Of a stretch of 64,000 nt of DNA, positions 1 through 9,480 are shown in pieces. The notes under the pieces were generated by a model that worked only from the letters and a program-made list of their open reading frames with translations, was not told the origin of the DNA and ran no database searches. Made by a program: the position numbers and the translations under genes. The stretch is taken from the NCBI GenBank assembly GCA_936928855.1, contig CAKZHZ010000019.1, positions 124,001 through 188,000 on the forward strand, written 5' to 3'. This DNA comes from an uncultured Polycyclovorans sp. (GTDB lineage Bacteria > Pseudomonadota > Gammaproteobacteria > Nevskiales > Nevskiaceae). Numbering within the stretch: position 1 is the first letter of the stretch; each line of letters starts with the position of its first letter.

Positions 1-570
1 CCCGGCTTCGTTGTAGCGGCGGAACAGCTTCATCACGTCCAGCGCGGTATCCGGGTCCAGATTGCCGGTGGGCTCATCGGCCAGCAGCAGCAACGGCTTG
101 CGAATCACGGCGCGGGCGATCCCGACGCGCTGCTGCTCGCCACCGGACAGCACGATCGGCATCAGGTGGGCTTTGTTGAGCAGGCCCACGGAATCCAGGG
201 CGGCACGCACGCGGCGTGCGATGTCTGCGTGGCGCAGGCCCTCGATCACCAGGGGCAGCGCGACATTGTCGAATACGCTGCGGTCGTAGAGCAGGTTGAA
301 CTGCTGGAAGATCAGGCCCAGGTGCTGACGGTAGGCGGGCACATGACGGGGATGCAGGCGGGCCACGTTCTGTCCGTGCACCAGCACCTGACCGCGGGTG
401 GGGATCTCCAGTCGCGCAATCAACTTCAGCAGGGTGGACTTGCCGGCACCGGAGGCGCCGGTGAGAAAAGCCATCTCGCCCATGCCCAGCCGCAGCTCCA
501 GATTGGACAGCACATCCTGCCCATCGGCGTAGCGGTGGCTGACGCGCTGCAGGTGGACGAGGTCGGTCAT
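1..570 (-). CDS. ftsE: Cell division ATP-binding protein FtsE (3' end outside window)
   Basis: ABC-type ATPase of the FtsEX complex, which acts at the inner face of the division septum and controls peptidoglycan hydrolases through FtsX. Reading the minus strand from the ATG at 570 gives 190 residues with no stop before the left edge. Visible are the Walker A motif GASGAGKST (about residues 37-45), the Q-loop IFQQ, the signature LSGGEQQR and the Walker B/D-loop region LLLADEPTGNLDPDT. FtsE is usually about 220 aa, so roughly 30 residues are missing. In most gammaproteobacteria ftsE follows ftsY directly; here a palindromic element separates them. ftsX is expected just beyond the window. Confidence 0.95.
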   Translation of the reverse strand, partial: MTDLVHLQRVSHRYADGQDVLSNLELRLGMGEMAFLTGASGAGKSTLLKLIARLEIPTRGQVLVHGQNVARLHPRHVPAYRQHLGLIFQQFNLLYDRSVFDNVALPLVIEGLRHADIARRVRAALDSVGLLNKAHLMPIVLSGGEQQRVGIARAVIRKPLLLLADEPTGNLDPDTALDVMKLFRRYNEAG

Positions 571-583
571 GGCCGGATGTTAG

Positions 584-740
584 TGCAGCGCTTCCAACAA
601 ATCACTCGTTCTGGCGGCGCGCTTGAGCACAGCGCTTCATTGCTCATCGTCGCGATAGCGCCCGCTATCGTTCCTCTTCGCGCCTCGCGCTGCACTCAAT
701 CGCACTCGCCATCTCCAAACGCTTTGTTGGAAGCGATGCA
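584..740. repeat. 157-bp imperfect palindromic element between ftsY and ftsE
   Basis: The outer 18 bases at each end (584-601 and 723-740) are inverted copies with one mismatch, sharing the core CTTCCAACAAA / TTTGTTGGAAG. The exact centre is a perfect 8-bp stem (653-660 with 663-670). The flanks between also pair imperfectly, for example TGGCG...TTGAG...CAGCGC, so the whole element can fold on itself. It begins right after the ftsY stop codon and ends just before the ftsE start. It could be a MITE-like element, a REP-type repeat or an RNA processing/terminator structure. No ORF in it is convincing. Confidence 0.75.
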
Positions 741-1661
741 TTAGCGGTCGACCAGCGCGTCCGCATAGGCGTCGGCATCGAAGGGGATGAGGTCGTCCAC
801 CCCTTCGCCGATGCCGACAAAGCGGATCGGCAGTGCCAGCCGTTTGGCAATGGCCAACAGCACCCCGCCCTTGGCCGTGCCATCGAGCTTGGTCACCACC
901 AGGCCGGTGAGGCCAATGGCCTCGTGGAACTGCAGCGCCTGCGTCAGTGCATTGCCGCCGGTAGTGGCGTCGACCACCAGCAGCACCTCGTGCGGGGCAT
1001 ACGGGTCGTGCTTCTGCACTACCCGTTTGATCTTGCGCAACTCCTCCATGAGATGACTCTGTGTGTGCAGTCGTCCTGCGGTATCGGCGATCACCATGTC
1101 CAGATCCCGTGCCTTGGCTGACTGCACGGCATCAAAGATGACACTGGCGGCATCGGCGCCCTCGCCCTGCGACAGGATCGGTACGCCGGTGCGTTCGGAC
1201 CAGGTGGTGAGCTGTTGCACGGCCGCCGCACGGAAGGTGTCCCCTGCAGCCAGCAGCACACGGCGGCCCTCTTCCTGATACCGCTTGGCGAGCTTGCCAA
1301 TGGTGGTGGTCTTGCCGACCCCGTTGACGCCAGTGACGAACAGAATGAACGGCTTGATGAACGGGGGTACCTCCAGCGGGATTGCCACCGGTTTGAGGAT
1401 GGCCAGCAGGGCGTCGTGGAGCGCCTTGCGCAGCTGGGCCTCGGTCTTGATATGCCCCATTCTCACTTCGTTCCCCAGCCGCTCGATCAGTGCGGTCGTG
1501 GCTTCCAGGCCGGCATCAGCCAGCAGCAGGCGCTCTTCGAGAATCTCCAGGGCATCGTCGTTCAGACGTTCCCCGGAAAACAGGCTGCCGAGGTCGCGGG
1601 TGAGAAAGGAGTCACCCTGATTGATCTTGGCGCGAACCTTGGAAAGCCAGTTATCCGTCAT
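741..1661 (-). CDS. ftsY: Signal recognition particle receptor FtsY
   Basis: SRP-family GTPase that docks SRP-ribosome complexes at the inner membrane for co-translational insertion. The 306-residue protein has a short N-terminal helical part and then the NG domain: P-loop GVNGVGKTTT (about residue 113), DTAGR with its downstream helix, and TKLDGTAKGG. The acidic A domain found in enterobacterial FtsY is almost absent, giving a compact NG+1 form as in many non-enteric bacteria. The start ATG lies inside the 3' end of the upstream membrane-protein gene (11-bp overlap), which indicates co-transcription and translational coupling. Its partner ffh is also in this window, at 60112. Confidence 0.97.
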   Translation of the reverse strand: MTDNWLSKVRAKINQGDSFLTRDLGSLFSGERLNDDALEILEERLLLADAGLEATTALIERLGNEVRMGHIKTEAQLRKALHDALLAILKPVAIPLEVPPFIKPFILFVTGVNGVGKTTTIGKLAKRYQEEGRRVLLAAGDTFRAAAVQQLTTWSERTGVPILSQGEGADAASVIFDAVQSAKARDLDMVIADTAGRLHTQSHLMEELRKIKRVVQKHDPYAPHEVLLVVDATTGGNALTQALQFHEAIGLTGLVVTKLDGTAKGGVLLAIAKRLALPIRFVGIGEGVDDLIPFDADAYADALVDR

Positions 1662-3641
1662 GCATCGACTCCGACTGCGGGGCAGGGGTGGTGAGAAGGT
1701 AGAGGTCGCCCACCTGGCGCATCAAGGGCGCGGCGGGCCGCAGCAGGGGGTCAGGGGGCACCGAGGCCACCGCGATGGGCAGCCGCAGCAGGCCGAGGTA
1801 GGCGCTGCGCGCATCCTGCAGCGACAGGCTGCCGATCCACAGCGGCGTGCCGTCATCGAAGCGGGCGTCGGCGGGCCACAGCCGCAACAGCCATTGTTGC
1901 TGATCGCTTTGTGCCAGCCGCAGCACCAGCGCCTGACGTTCGCCGTTGTGAATCTGCGGCAACACCGGCAGCGAGGCCAGTGGCGCGGTGTCGCTGAGCC
2001 AGCGCAGCAGTTCAGCGCTGGCCACCGATGGCGGCGGGGTCCAGCCGTCGGCGAGCAGGCTGTGTTCGATGACGTCCAGTGTGCCGGCCCACTGGAGATT
2101 CAAGGGCTGCTTCGGCCGGCCGGCGATGTCGTAGCGCTGGGTGGCGAACTGGTCATGTGCGCCCTGCTGCCACTCGGTCCAGGTGAACCCGCTGCGCACC
2201 TCTGCCTGGCGGCTGGCGGGCAGTAGATTCCGGTCGTCGACCGACCACTGCGCCCCGGCCGCGATCACGAACACCATCAGGACCGGCATCAGCGTGGCGA
2301 CCAGCCCCACCGGCGTGGCCCGGTGTCGTCGGTAGCCGAGTCCGAGCAGCGCGGTCCACAGCAAGCCGATCACCAGAAAGATCGCTGCATGGCTGAACCA
2401 CTGTGCGCCCAGGTAGAGCCGGCTGGCCGCCACCAGCGCCACCAACGCGCTCGCCAGGCCATAGAACCAGGTACGCAGTGCGGCCGGCTGACGGGTCGAC
2501 AGCAGGACCGGGATCAGGCCGTAGATGACGGTGGTGAGTACCAGGTCGCGGGCGCTGAAGCCCGGCGGCGGTGGCAACCCGAAATAGGCATGAGGCGCTT
2601 CCACGGTCGGTACCCGGGACAACGCCAGGGAGAGCACGCCCCCGAAGGCCAGTGCGGCCAGCCAATGGGCTGCGGCGCGGGGTTTGCGCTGCATCACCAG
2701 GCTGATCAGCATCACCGCGGCTACCGGCAGGTAGACCGGCCACTCGCCCAGGTGAAGGATCGCGCTGGCAATCGCAATGCCGTAGGGCGTGTGCAGATCC
2801 CGCAGCGATTGAAAGATGGCGGCATCGGACGGCCAGGGGTAGGCGTGCAGCGTGGGCGCCGCCATCAGGTACAGCGCTACCGCGCCCAGCACCCCGAGCA
2901 GCAGCGCCAGCAGCGCCAGCACCGGGGTCTCCGGCTGTGTCGGATCCGCCAGTGCGGCCCCGAAGCTGCCGAGCCGGCGGTGTCGCCGCGACCAGTCCAG
3001 CATGCGACCGATCCAGTCCTCGGCCCGGGTGGACACGGCCTGCAGCACCAAACGGGTCAGGGCGAACGCGCCCCAGATCACGGCGGCCACCAGCACCAGC
3101 AGCAGCGCCAGCCGGCCTGCCACCTGGGCCGCCAGTCCGATGGAGGCACCGAACGCCACGCCTGGGAGGATGTAGGCGCAGGACCAGATCAGCGCGGCCA
3201 GGCCGTCGGCCAGCAGAAACAGCCACAACGGCATGGGCGAGGCGCCGGCCACGGCCGGCAGCACCGCGCGCAGCGGACCGAGAAACCGCGCCACCAGCAC
3301 GCCTTTGCCGCCATGCCGCTCGAAGAAGCCCTGCGCCCGCGTGACGATGGCCTGGCGTCGCCGCAGCCAGCCACTGTCGAACAGCCGGTCGCGGTAGCGC
3401 CGCCCCAGCGCAAACGACAGCAGGTCGCCGCTCAAGGCGCCCGCAGCGGCAATCATCACCGCAGGCCAGAACTGCAGGATGTCCAGCGCCACCAGTGCGC
3501 CGATGGCGAACAGCACCAGTCCGGCCGGCACGAACACGCCGATCAGGAACACCGCATCGAGCGCGGCGGCGAGAAACAGGATCAACAGCGCGAGGCCCGG
3601 ATGGGCCTCGGTCCACAGCAGGAAGGCCTGCCCCAGCGACG

Positions 3642-3645
<4 letters not shown>
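1651..3645 (-). CDS. DedA / PAP2-like / LssY-C membrane protein
   Basis: A 664-residue three-part membrane protein. Residues about 1-200 are a DedA (SNARE-associated) domain with FFERHGGKGVLVARFLGPLR, the re-entrant-loop signature of polyprenyl- and phospholipid-transporting DedA proteins. Residues about 240-430 are a multi-helix PAP2-like phosphatase domain. Residues about 470-650 match the LssY C-terminal type. The PAP2 catalytic motifs are degraded: the PSGH position reads FSARD, and the SR-x5-H-x3-D motif reads SRLYLGAQWFSH, losing its histidine and aspartate. It is probably a lipid-handling protein without phosphatase activity. The GTG start overlaps the hemL stop as GTGA, and the 3' end overlaps ftsY. 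Confidence 0.85.
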
Positions 3646-4934
<1,289 letters not shown>

Positions 4935-4988
4935 AATCAGCTCCGGGATCGGTGCGTCCAGCGACGACCCGGTGCACGGGGCGCGCCT

Positions 4989-5648
4989 TCAGACGCGAGG
5001 CGAACCGTGATTGTACGTTGCCAGCTCGATGCAGTAGGCGCGTGCAGCCGCTTCGATGTCGGGTGCACCGAACACGCCGTCCACCACGGCGAACAGGTGG
5101 GCACCGGCGGCCGCCACTTCGGCGACGTGGGGCGGGCGCAGCCCGCCGATGGCGCACACCGGGCAACCCAGCGCGCCTGCCGCCGTGAGAGTGGACAGGC
5201 GCGCAGGCGGTGCATCGGGTTTGGTCCGCGACGGGTACAGGCGGCCAAAGGCGACATAATCCGCGCCCGCCCTCCGAGCGGCGGCGGCGCGGGCCAGATC
5301 GTCGCCGCAGGTGACGCCCAGCCAGGCCGGGTCACCCAGTCGCGCACGGACGTCGGCGACCTCACCGTCGCTGCGGCCGATGTGGACGCCGGCGGCGCCC
5401 ACGGTCAGGGCCAGCGCGACATCGTCGTTGATGATCAGCGGTACGCCGGCCGCCGCACAGTCCGCCTGCAGTTGCTGCGCGCGCCGCAGGCGCTCGGTCG
5501 GAGTGGCGGTCTTGTCGCGGTACTGCACCAGTGCGGCACCTCCGCGTATCGCAGCCCGCACGCCGTCGCGGAGCCGCTGCGGGGTTTCGCACAGTGCGGT
5601 GGAGGTGATCACGTACAGCCCGGTCGGCAAGGCAGGGCGGATCGTCAC
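4989..5648 (-). CDS. thiE: Thiamine phosphate synthase
   Basis: Couples HMP-pyrophosphate and the thiazole phosphate to give thiamine monophosphate; cytosolic TIM-barrel enzyme. The 219-residue protein shows the pyrophosphate-binding QYRDK, LIINDDVALAL, the GVHIG strand, the GRLYPSRTKPDAP loop and the C-terminal CAIGGL phosphate-binding segment. Its start overlaps the thiD stop by 4 bp, so the two thiamine genes are almost certainly translated together. No thiazole-branch genes (thiG, thiS) are nearby. Confidence 0.95.
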   Translation of the reverse strand: MTIRPALPTGLYVITSTALCETPQRLRDGVRAAIRGGAALVQYRDKTATPTERLRRAQQLQADCAAAGVPLIINDDVALALTVGAAGVHIGRSDGEVADVRARLGDPAWLGVTCGDDLARAAAARRAGADYVAFGRLYPSRTKPDAPPARLSTLTAAGALGCPVCAIGGLRPPHVAEVAAAGAHLFAVVDGVFGAPDIEAAARAYCIELATYNHGSPRV

Positions 5649-6406
5649 GGTCCCCGTCCCGGGATCAAGCGACCCTGGCCGATGCGGCTGCCGCGCGTGA
5701 GCATGCCGTGCACCTCACGCTGGGCGGTTTCGATCGCTTCCGCGACGGGCTGCCCCAGCGCCAGTCGCGCCGCCAGGGTCGATGCCAGCGTGCAGCCCGC
5801 GCCATGAAACGCGGCCGCCACGCGCGGCCATTCGAACACCGCGACGCCACCGGCGTGCACCCACCAGTTGCGCACCCGGTCGCCGGGCAGATCACCGCCG
5901 GTCACCAGCACATGGGCGCAGCCGCGGCGGCGCAGGGCCTCGCCCTGCGCGGCGGGATCTGCTGCGTCCGGTGCCAGTTGCGCCGCCTCGGCGGCGTTCG
6001 GTGTCAGCACCGTCACCGTTGGCAACAGCCTGTCCAGGAACGCTGGCTCGGCCAGTCGGGCCCCGCCGCCGGCCTTGAGCACGGGGTCGACCACCACCGG
6101 CACCTTCATCGTGCGCACGATGCCGGCAAGCCAGTCCGCCTGGGCGGCATTGCCGAGCAGGCCGACCTTCACCGCCGAGACCTGACTGTCCGCGCGCAGC
6201 AAGGCCCATTGACGCTGCAGCCAGGGCAGGGGCACAGGCTCCACCGCTTCCACGTTGCGGGTGTCCTGCAGCGTCAGCGAGGTGATCAGGCTGAGGGCGT
6301 GGGCACCTTGTGCGCGGATGGCTTCGATGTCGGCCTGTATGCCGGCGCCCCCCGAAGGGTCATGCCCCGACAGGCACAGCACGAGCGGGGGTGTTTGCGG
6401 TGTCAT
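5645..6406 (-). CDS. thiD: Hydroxymethylpyrimidine / phosphomethylpyrimidine kinase
   Basis: Phosphorylates HMP to HMP-P and then to HMP-PP, the pyrimidine precursor used by ThiE. The 253-residue ribokinase-fold protein shows the N-terminal GHDPSGGAGIQADI signature, SLITSLTLQDT, and the C-terminal anion-hole region with GAGCTLASTLAA (the usual GTGCT is GAGCT here). It heads the minus-strand run thiD-thiE-hemL. The 325-bp region upstream was searched for a TPP riboswitch and none was recognised, so thiamine control, if any, is not visible. Confidence 0.95.
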   Translation of the reverse strand: MTPQTPPLVLCLSGHDPSGGAGIQADIEAIRAQGAHALSLITSLTLQDTRNVEAVEPVPLPWLQRQWALLRADSQVSAVKVGLLGNAAQADWLAGIVRTMKVPVVVDPVLKAGGGARLAEPAFLDRLLPTVTVLTPNAAEAAQLAPDAADPAAQGEALRRRGCAHVLVTGGDLPGDRVRNWWVHAGGVAVFEWPRVAAAFHGAGCTLASTLAARLALGQPVAEAIETAQREVHGMLTRGSRIGQGRLIPGRGP

Positions 6407-6439
6407 CGTGGCGGTTCCGACAGGGGCCGGTGCCCGTGC

Positions 6440-6638
6440 TTATGCACAAGTGCGGTGCAACGCAGGCTGCGCTCCGGCGCGGGGGACGCCGACGGCGTCC
6501 GAAAAATGTAAAGAAAGTTCAAGATGTTGAATTCAATGGAAAATTTTAGATGAACAGAAAGTTTCCATCGGGCAGAAACTCAAGCCGGCACGGTCACTTA
6601 GCGGGCTGTTCCGGTGGCTATGCACAAGTTTATCCACA
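6440..6638. promoter_or_regulatory. AT-rich intergenic region with DnaA-box matches
   Basis: The gene-free gap 6407-6731 contains an exact DnaA-box consensus TTATCCACA at 6630-6638, a consensus-compatible TTATGCACA at 6440-6448 and a one-mismatch CTATGCACA at 6618-6626, all in the same orientation. Between them (about 6500-6560) is a strongly AT-rich stretch that stands out from the GC-rich surroundings, and at about 6484-6500 there is a short GC-rich palindrome. The layout suggests DnaA binding, for regulation, titration or an origin-like role. It also carries the thiD promoter and, on its right, the 3' end of mtgA. Confidence 0.45.
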
Positions 6639-6731
6639 GATGATGTGAGTAAATCCGATAAAACGATTGTTGATAGAAGCTTGCAGAGTAAACTTAAAGT
6701 GAAACATGAGTTCATGCACTCCGAGGGACCT

Positions 6732-7403
6732 TCACCGCAGAATCTCTGCCAGCCACCCGGGCCCCAACTGGGTCATCTGGTCCTGGATCCAATCCGCCCG
6801 GGTCTGCACATAGTCGCCCGGGGCGTCTGCACGGTAACGCGAGGGCGCGGGCAGCGAGGCCGCCAGCAGCGCGGCCTGGCGAGGGCTCAGCGCCGTCGCC
6901 GGCAATAACCAGTAGTGCTGCGCAGCTGCCCCCACCCCGTAGAGGCCAGGCCCGAGTTCCGCGATGTTGAGATACACCTCCAGGATGCGACGCTTGCTCC
7001 ACAGCAGCTCGATCAACACGGTGTAGCCGGCTTCCAATCCCTTGCGCGCCCAACTGCGGCCGCGCCAGAGGAACAGGTTCTTGGCCACCTGCTGGCTGAT
7101 GGTGGAGGCGCCCCGTACCCGCCCCCCATCCGCGTTGTGCGCGAGCGCGTCGCGAATCGCCCCCAGGTCGAAGCCGTGATGGTCGGGAAAATCCTGGTCT
7201 TCAGCGGCCACGAAGGCCAGCGGCACGTGGGCGGGGAGCGTGTCGAGAGGGACCCATTGCTGGCGGATCGGCGGCCCCTCGCCATCCAGGGCGTCGGCCA
7301 GCATGAACGCGGTGGTCGGCGGCGGCAGCAGGGCGAGCACCAGTACGGGCACCACTGTCAACAGCAGGCCGACCGCCAGCGCAGTCCACAGCAGGCGCCT
7401 CAC
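6732..7403 (-). CDS. mtgA: Monofunctional biosynthetic peptidoglycan transglycosylase
   Basis: GT51 glycosyltransferase that polymerises lipid II into glycan strands at the periplasmic face of the inner membrane. A single N-terminal membrane anchor (RLLWTALAVGLLLTVVP) precedes the GT51 domain with the catalytic motif AAEDQDFPDHHGFD (first catalytic Glu), the conserved GASTISQQVAKNLFLW, KRRILEVYLNIAELG and YYG-type region AAAQHYW. There is no transpeptidase domain. The frame stays open to 7544, but the added 47 residues are unlike the family, so the GTG at 7403 just before the anchor is preferred (223 aa). Confidence 0.93.
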   Translation of the reverse strand: MRRLLWTALAVGLLLTVVPVLVLALLPPPTTAFMLADALDGEGPPIRQQWVPLDTLPAHVPLAFVAAEDQDFPDHHGFDLGAIRDALAHNADGGRVRGASTISQQVAKNLFLWRGRSWARKGLEAGYTVLIELLWSKRRILEVYLNIAELGPGLYGVGAAAQHYWLLPATALSPRQAALLAASLPAPSRYRADAPGDYVQTRADWIQDQMTQLGPGWLAEILR

Positions 7404-7494
7404 AGCAGCGCACCCCGTTGACAGGGACGACGTTCTGCACCGACACTTCTGACCGAACCTTTCATTTCTGCATTGTCGCGCACCTTTCCCTGCC

Positions 7495-7557
7495 ATGACG
7501 CACATGTTTGCCAAAGCCGTCATTGCCGCGCTCGTCGTTACCAACGACGCGCCGTAG
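7495..7557 (+). other. Possible 20-residue leader peptide
   Basis: A 20-codon ORF starting at the ATG at 7495 reads MTHMFAKAVIAALVVTNDAP and stops 19 bases before a strong terminator-like hairpin. Hydrophobic branched residues (A, V, I, L) are frequent, but there is no long run of one amino acid as in classical attenuators. No clear ribosome binding site is visible. The order short ORF, hairpin, gene is what an attenuation leader looks like, but chance cannot be excluded. Confidence 0.25.
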
Positions 7558-7576
7558 GGGACGTTGCAGCCAAATC

Positions 7577-7612
7577 AACCCCCCGCCGGCGCCCGTCCGG
7601 TGGGGGGTTTCT
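7577..7612 (+). terminator. Strong GC hairpin followed by T-rich tail
   Basis: A 13-bp stem (7577-7589 with 7597-7609, one G-T pair) with a 7-base loop contains a run of six C paired to six G and is followed by TTTCTCGTT. It reads best as a Rho-independent terminator or attenuator on the plus strand, ahead of the small gene at 7659. On the minus strand the tail is weaker. Confidence 0.6.
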
Positions 7613-7658
7613 CGTTGAGGGGCCCGCGCCGGATCCACCGGCCCAGTCGAGCCCTGTC

Positions 7659-7991
7659 ATGAATCCCAACCCGACCGATTGCGAATCCTCACCGCCGCCG
7701 TGGCGGCGGACCACCACCTCCGCCCTGCCTGCGCTGGCGGTCGAGGTGGCGGCCGCCGACAACAGCTGCACCGCCCTGCTGGTGCTGGCGGTGCGCGACG
7801 CCCCTGCCCGGCTGCCTGGCCTTGCCGGCCTGTGCGTGGCCCCCTTCACCCGTGCCCAGTACCGCGTCGAGTCCGCCGAGGAGTGGTCCGCAGTGCTGGA
7901 CGACGCCGGACGCGTGGCACGGATGGCTCCTGCCGGGCCGGTGCTGATCGAGGTGGCGCCGGAACTGGCGCTGCCGCCGGCATTTGCCTGA
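7659..7991 (+). CDS. Small hypothetical protein
   Basis: A 110-residue protein not recognised by family. The ATG at 7659 is chosen because the upstream in-frame extension crosses the terminator hairpin. The N-terminus is Pro/Ser/Thr-rich; the rest alternates short hydrophobic strands and helices (LPALAVEVAAAD, TALLVLAVRD, GPVLIEVAPEL), compatible with a small alpha/beta fold. It sits behind a leader-like ORF and hairpin and converges with the hydrolase gene that ends at 8024. An ACT-like fold, as in acetolactate synthase small subunits, would fit an attenuated gene, but that is speculation. Confidence 0.5.
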   Translation: MNPNPTDCESSPPPWRRTTTSALPALAVEVAAADNSCTALLVLAVRDAPARLPGLAGLCVAPFTRAQYRVESAEEWSAVLDDAGRVARMAPAGPVLIEVAPELALPPAFA

Positions 7992-8023
7992 TGGCGGCCA
8001 GCCCCGTGCAGCCCGTCGGGGTC

Positions 8024-8740
8024 TCAGGCCAGCACTTCGGCCAGGAAGGCGTCGGCGCTTGCCAGGCTGCGGCGTTCGGCGTCGGGCTGGTGGCGGGCGC
8101 CGATGTCCGGGACATCCGTGCCCGGCACCGCGAAGGCATGCTTGGCGCCGCCGTAGAGATGCACCTGCCAATCACAGCCGGCAGCGTTGAGCTCTTCCCG
8201 CAGGGCGACCACGTCCTCGATCGGGGCAAGCGGATCGTCGGCGCCATGCAGCACCAGCACCTTGGCGGCAATGGCCTGTGCCGTCAGTCCGGTGGGCTTG
8301 AGCAGGCCATGAAAGCTGATGGCGCCGCGGATGTCCGCGCCGCTGCGGGCCAGATCGAGCGCGCACAGGCCACCAAAGCAGAAACCCATGATCGCCACCC
8401 GCGTGGCGTCCGCCTGGGGCAGGCCGCGTGCGGTGTTGAGGGCTGCCTGCACGCGGCTGCGGACGCGCATGCGATCCTCCATGAAGGGGCCCATCAAGGC
8501 GCTGTTTTCCTCGATGCTGTTGCCACGCACGCCGGTGCCATACATATCGAGCGCAAACCCCAGGTAGCCGGCCTCCGCCAGCCGCCGGGCGTGGCCGGCG
8601 ACGAAATCGTCGCGCCCGCCCCACTGGTGGCCGATCAGCACCACCGGGCGGGGGCCGCTGCGCTGATCGTCGAAGGCGACGAAAGCCTCGAGGGCGGTGG
8701 TGCCGTCGCGGTATTCGAGAGTCTGGGTCTGGATACTCAT
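8024..8740 (-). CDS. Dienelactone hydrolase family protein
   Basis: Alpha/beta-hydrolase of the dienelactone hydrolase family, cytosolic (no signal peptide). The nucleophile is a cysteine in the family motif GFCFGG (about Cys121), with the acid in HGADDPLAP and the histidine in GGAKHAF, completing a Cys-Asp-His triad. The length of about 238 aa is typical. The start MSIQTQTLEY at 8740 is preferred over the in-frame ATG six codons upstream. It is divergent from the mtnB operon. The real substrate is unknown: few members act on dienelactone. Confidence 0.85.
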   Translation of the reverse strand: MSIQTQTLEYRDGTTALEAFVAFDDQRSGPRPVVLIGHQWGGRDDFVAGHARRLAEAGYLGFALDMYGTGVRGNSIEENSALMGPFMEDRMRVRSRVQAALNTARGLPQADATRVAIMGFCFGGLCALDLARSGADIRGAISFHGLLKPTGLTAQAIAAKVLVLHGADDPLAPIEDVVALREELNAAGCDWQVHLYGGAKHAFAVPGTDVPDIGARHQPDAERRSLASADAFLAEVLA

Positions 8741-8856
8741 CCAATGCTCCTGTTGCAATCCCGTGGGGGGTCGAGGATAGGCGCTCTGCTGTGCACTGTG
8801 CAGCCCACAGTGCCGTCATTGAAGCGCCACGTGGCCTACCGTACAGTGACCGCCCC

Positions 8857-9480
8857 ATGACGCCCGACCTACACACGCCCGCCGCAGCCAACGGCCTGCA
8901 GGCCCTCATCGACGCTGGCCGCCTGTTTCATCAGCGGGGCTGGGTGCCGGCCACCGGGGGCAATTTCTCGCTTCGACTGGATCCGGCGCACCTGCTGATC
9001 ACAGCCTCCGGCGGGCACAAGGGCGAACTCACGCCCGACCATTTTCTGGTGGCCGATCTCGAGGGTCGACCGTTGGACGCCGGCCGCAAGGCCTCCTATG
9101 AAACCGGGCTCCATGTGCAGCGCTACCGCAGCGCCACGACCGATATCGGCGCGGTCCTGCACACCCACTCGATTGCCAACACCGTGCTGTCGCGACGTTT
9201 CGAGCGCATCGTGCTGCAGGGTTACGAACTGCAGAAGGTGCTGCCCGGACATCCCGACCCCGCAGAAGCGGTCACGTTGCCGGTGTTCGAGAACGATCAG
9301 GACATCGCCCGGCTGGCTGCGCAGGTCGATGCCTATCTCGATGCGGCGCCGGGCACGCCCGCCTATCTCATTGCCGGCCACGGCCTCTATGCCTGGGGCG
9401 CCAGCGTCGCAGCGGCGCGCCACGCGGTTGAAGCGCTGGAGTTCATGCTGGCCTGTCATCTGGAGGAACTGAAACGATGA
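8857..9480 (+). CDS. mtnB: Methylthioribulose-1-phosphate dehydratase
   Basis: Zinc enzyme of the methionine salvage pathway that dehydrates 5-methylthioribulose-1-phosphate to the diketo intermediate. The 207-residue class II aldolase/adducin-fold protein carries WVPATGGNFSLR near the N-terminus, the catalytic Glu in SYETGLH, zinc histidines in LHTHSIANT (His102, His104) and a third in AGHGLYAWG. The ATG at 8857 matches the family N-terminus; a longer frame from 8791 does not. Its stop overlaps mtnD by 4 bp. mtnA and mtnP/mtnK are not in the window. Confidence 0.93.
   Translation: MTPDLHTPAAANGLQALIDAGRLFHQRGWVPATGGNFSLRLDPAHLLITASGGHKGELTPDHFLVADLEGRPLDAGRKASYETGLHVQRYRSATTDIGAVLHTHSIANTVLSRRFERIVLQGYELQKVLPGHPDPAEAVTLPVFENDQDIARLAAQVDAYLDAAPGTPAYLIAGHGLYAWGASVAAARHAVEALEFMLACHLEELKR

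Noticed and set aside
6407..6731. TPP riboswitch upstream of thiD
   Set aside because: No THI-box conserved segments were found on the minus strand of this gap.
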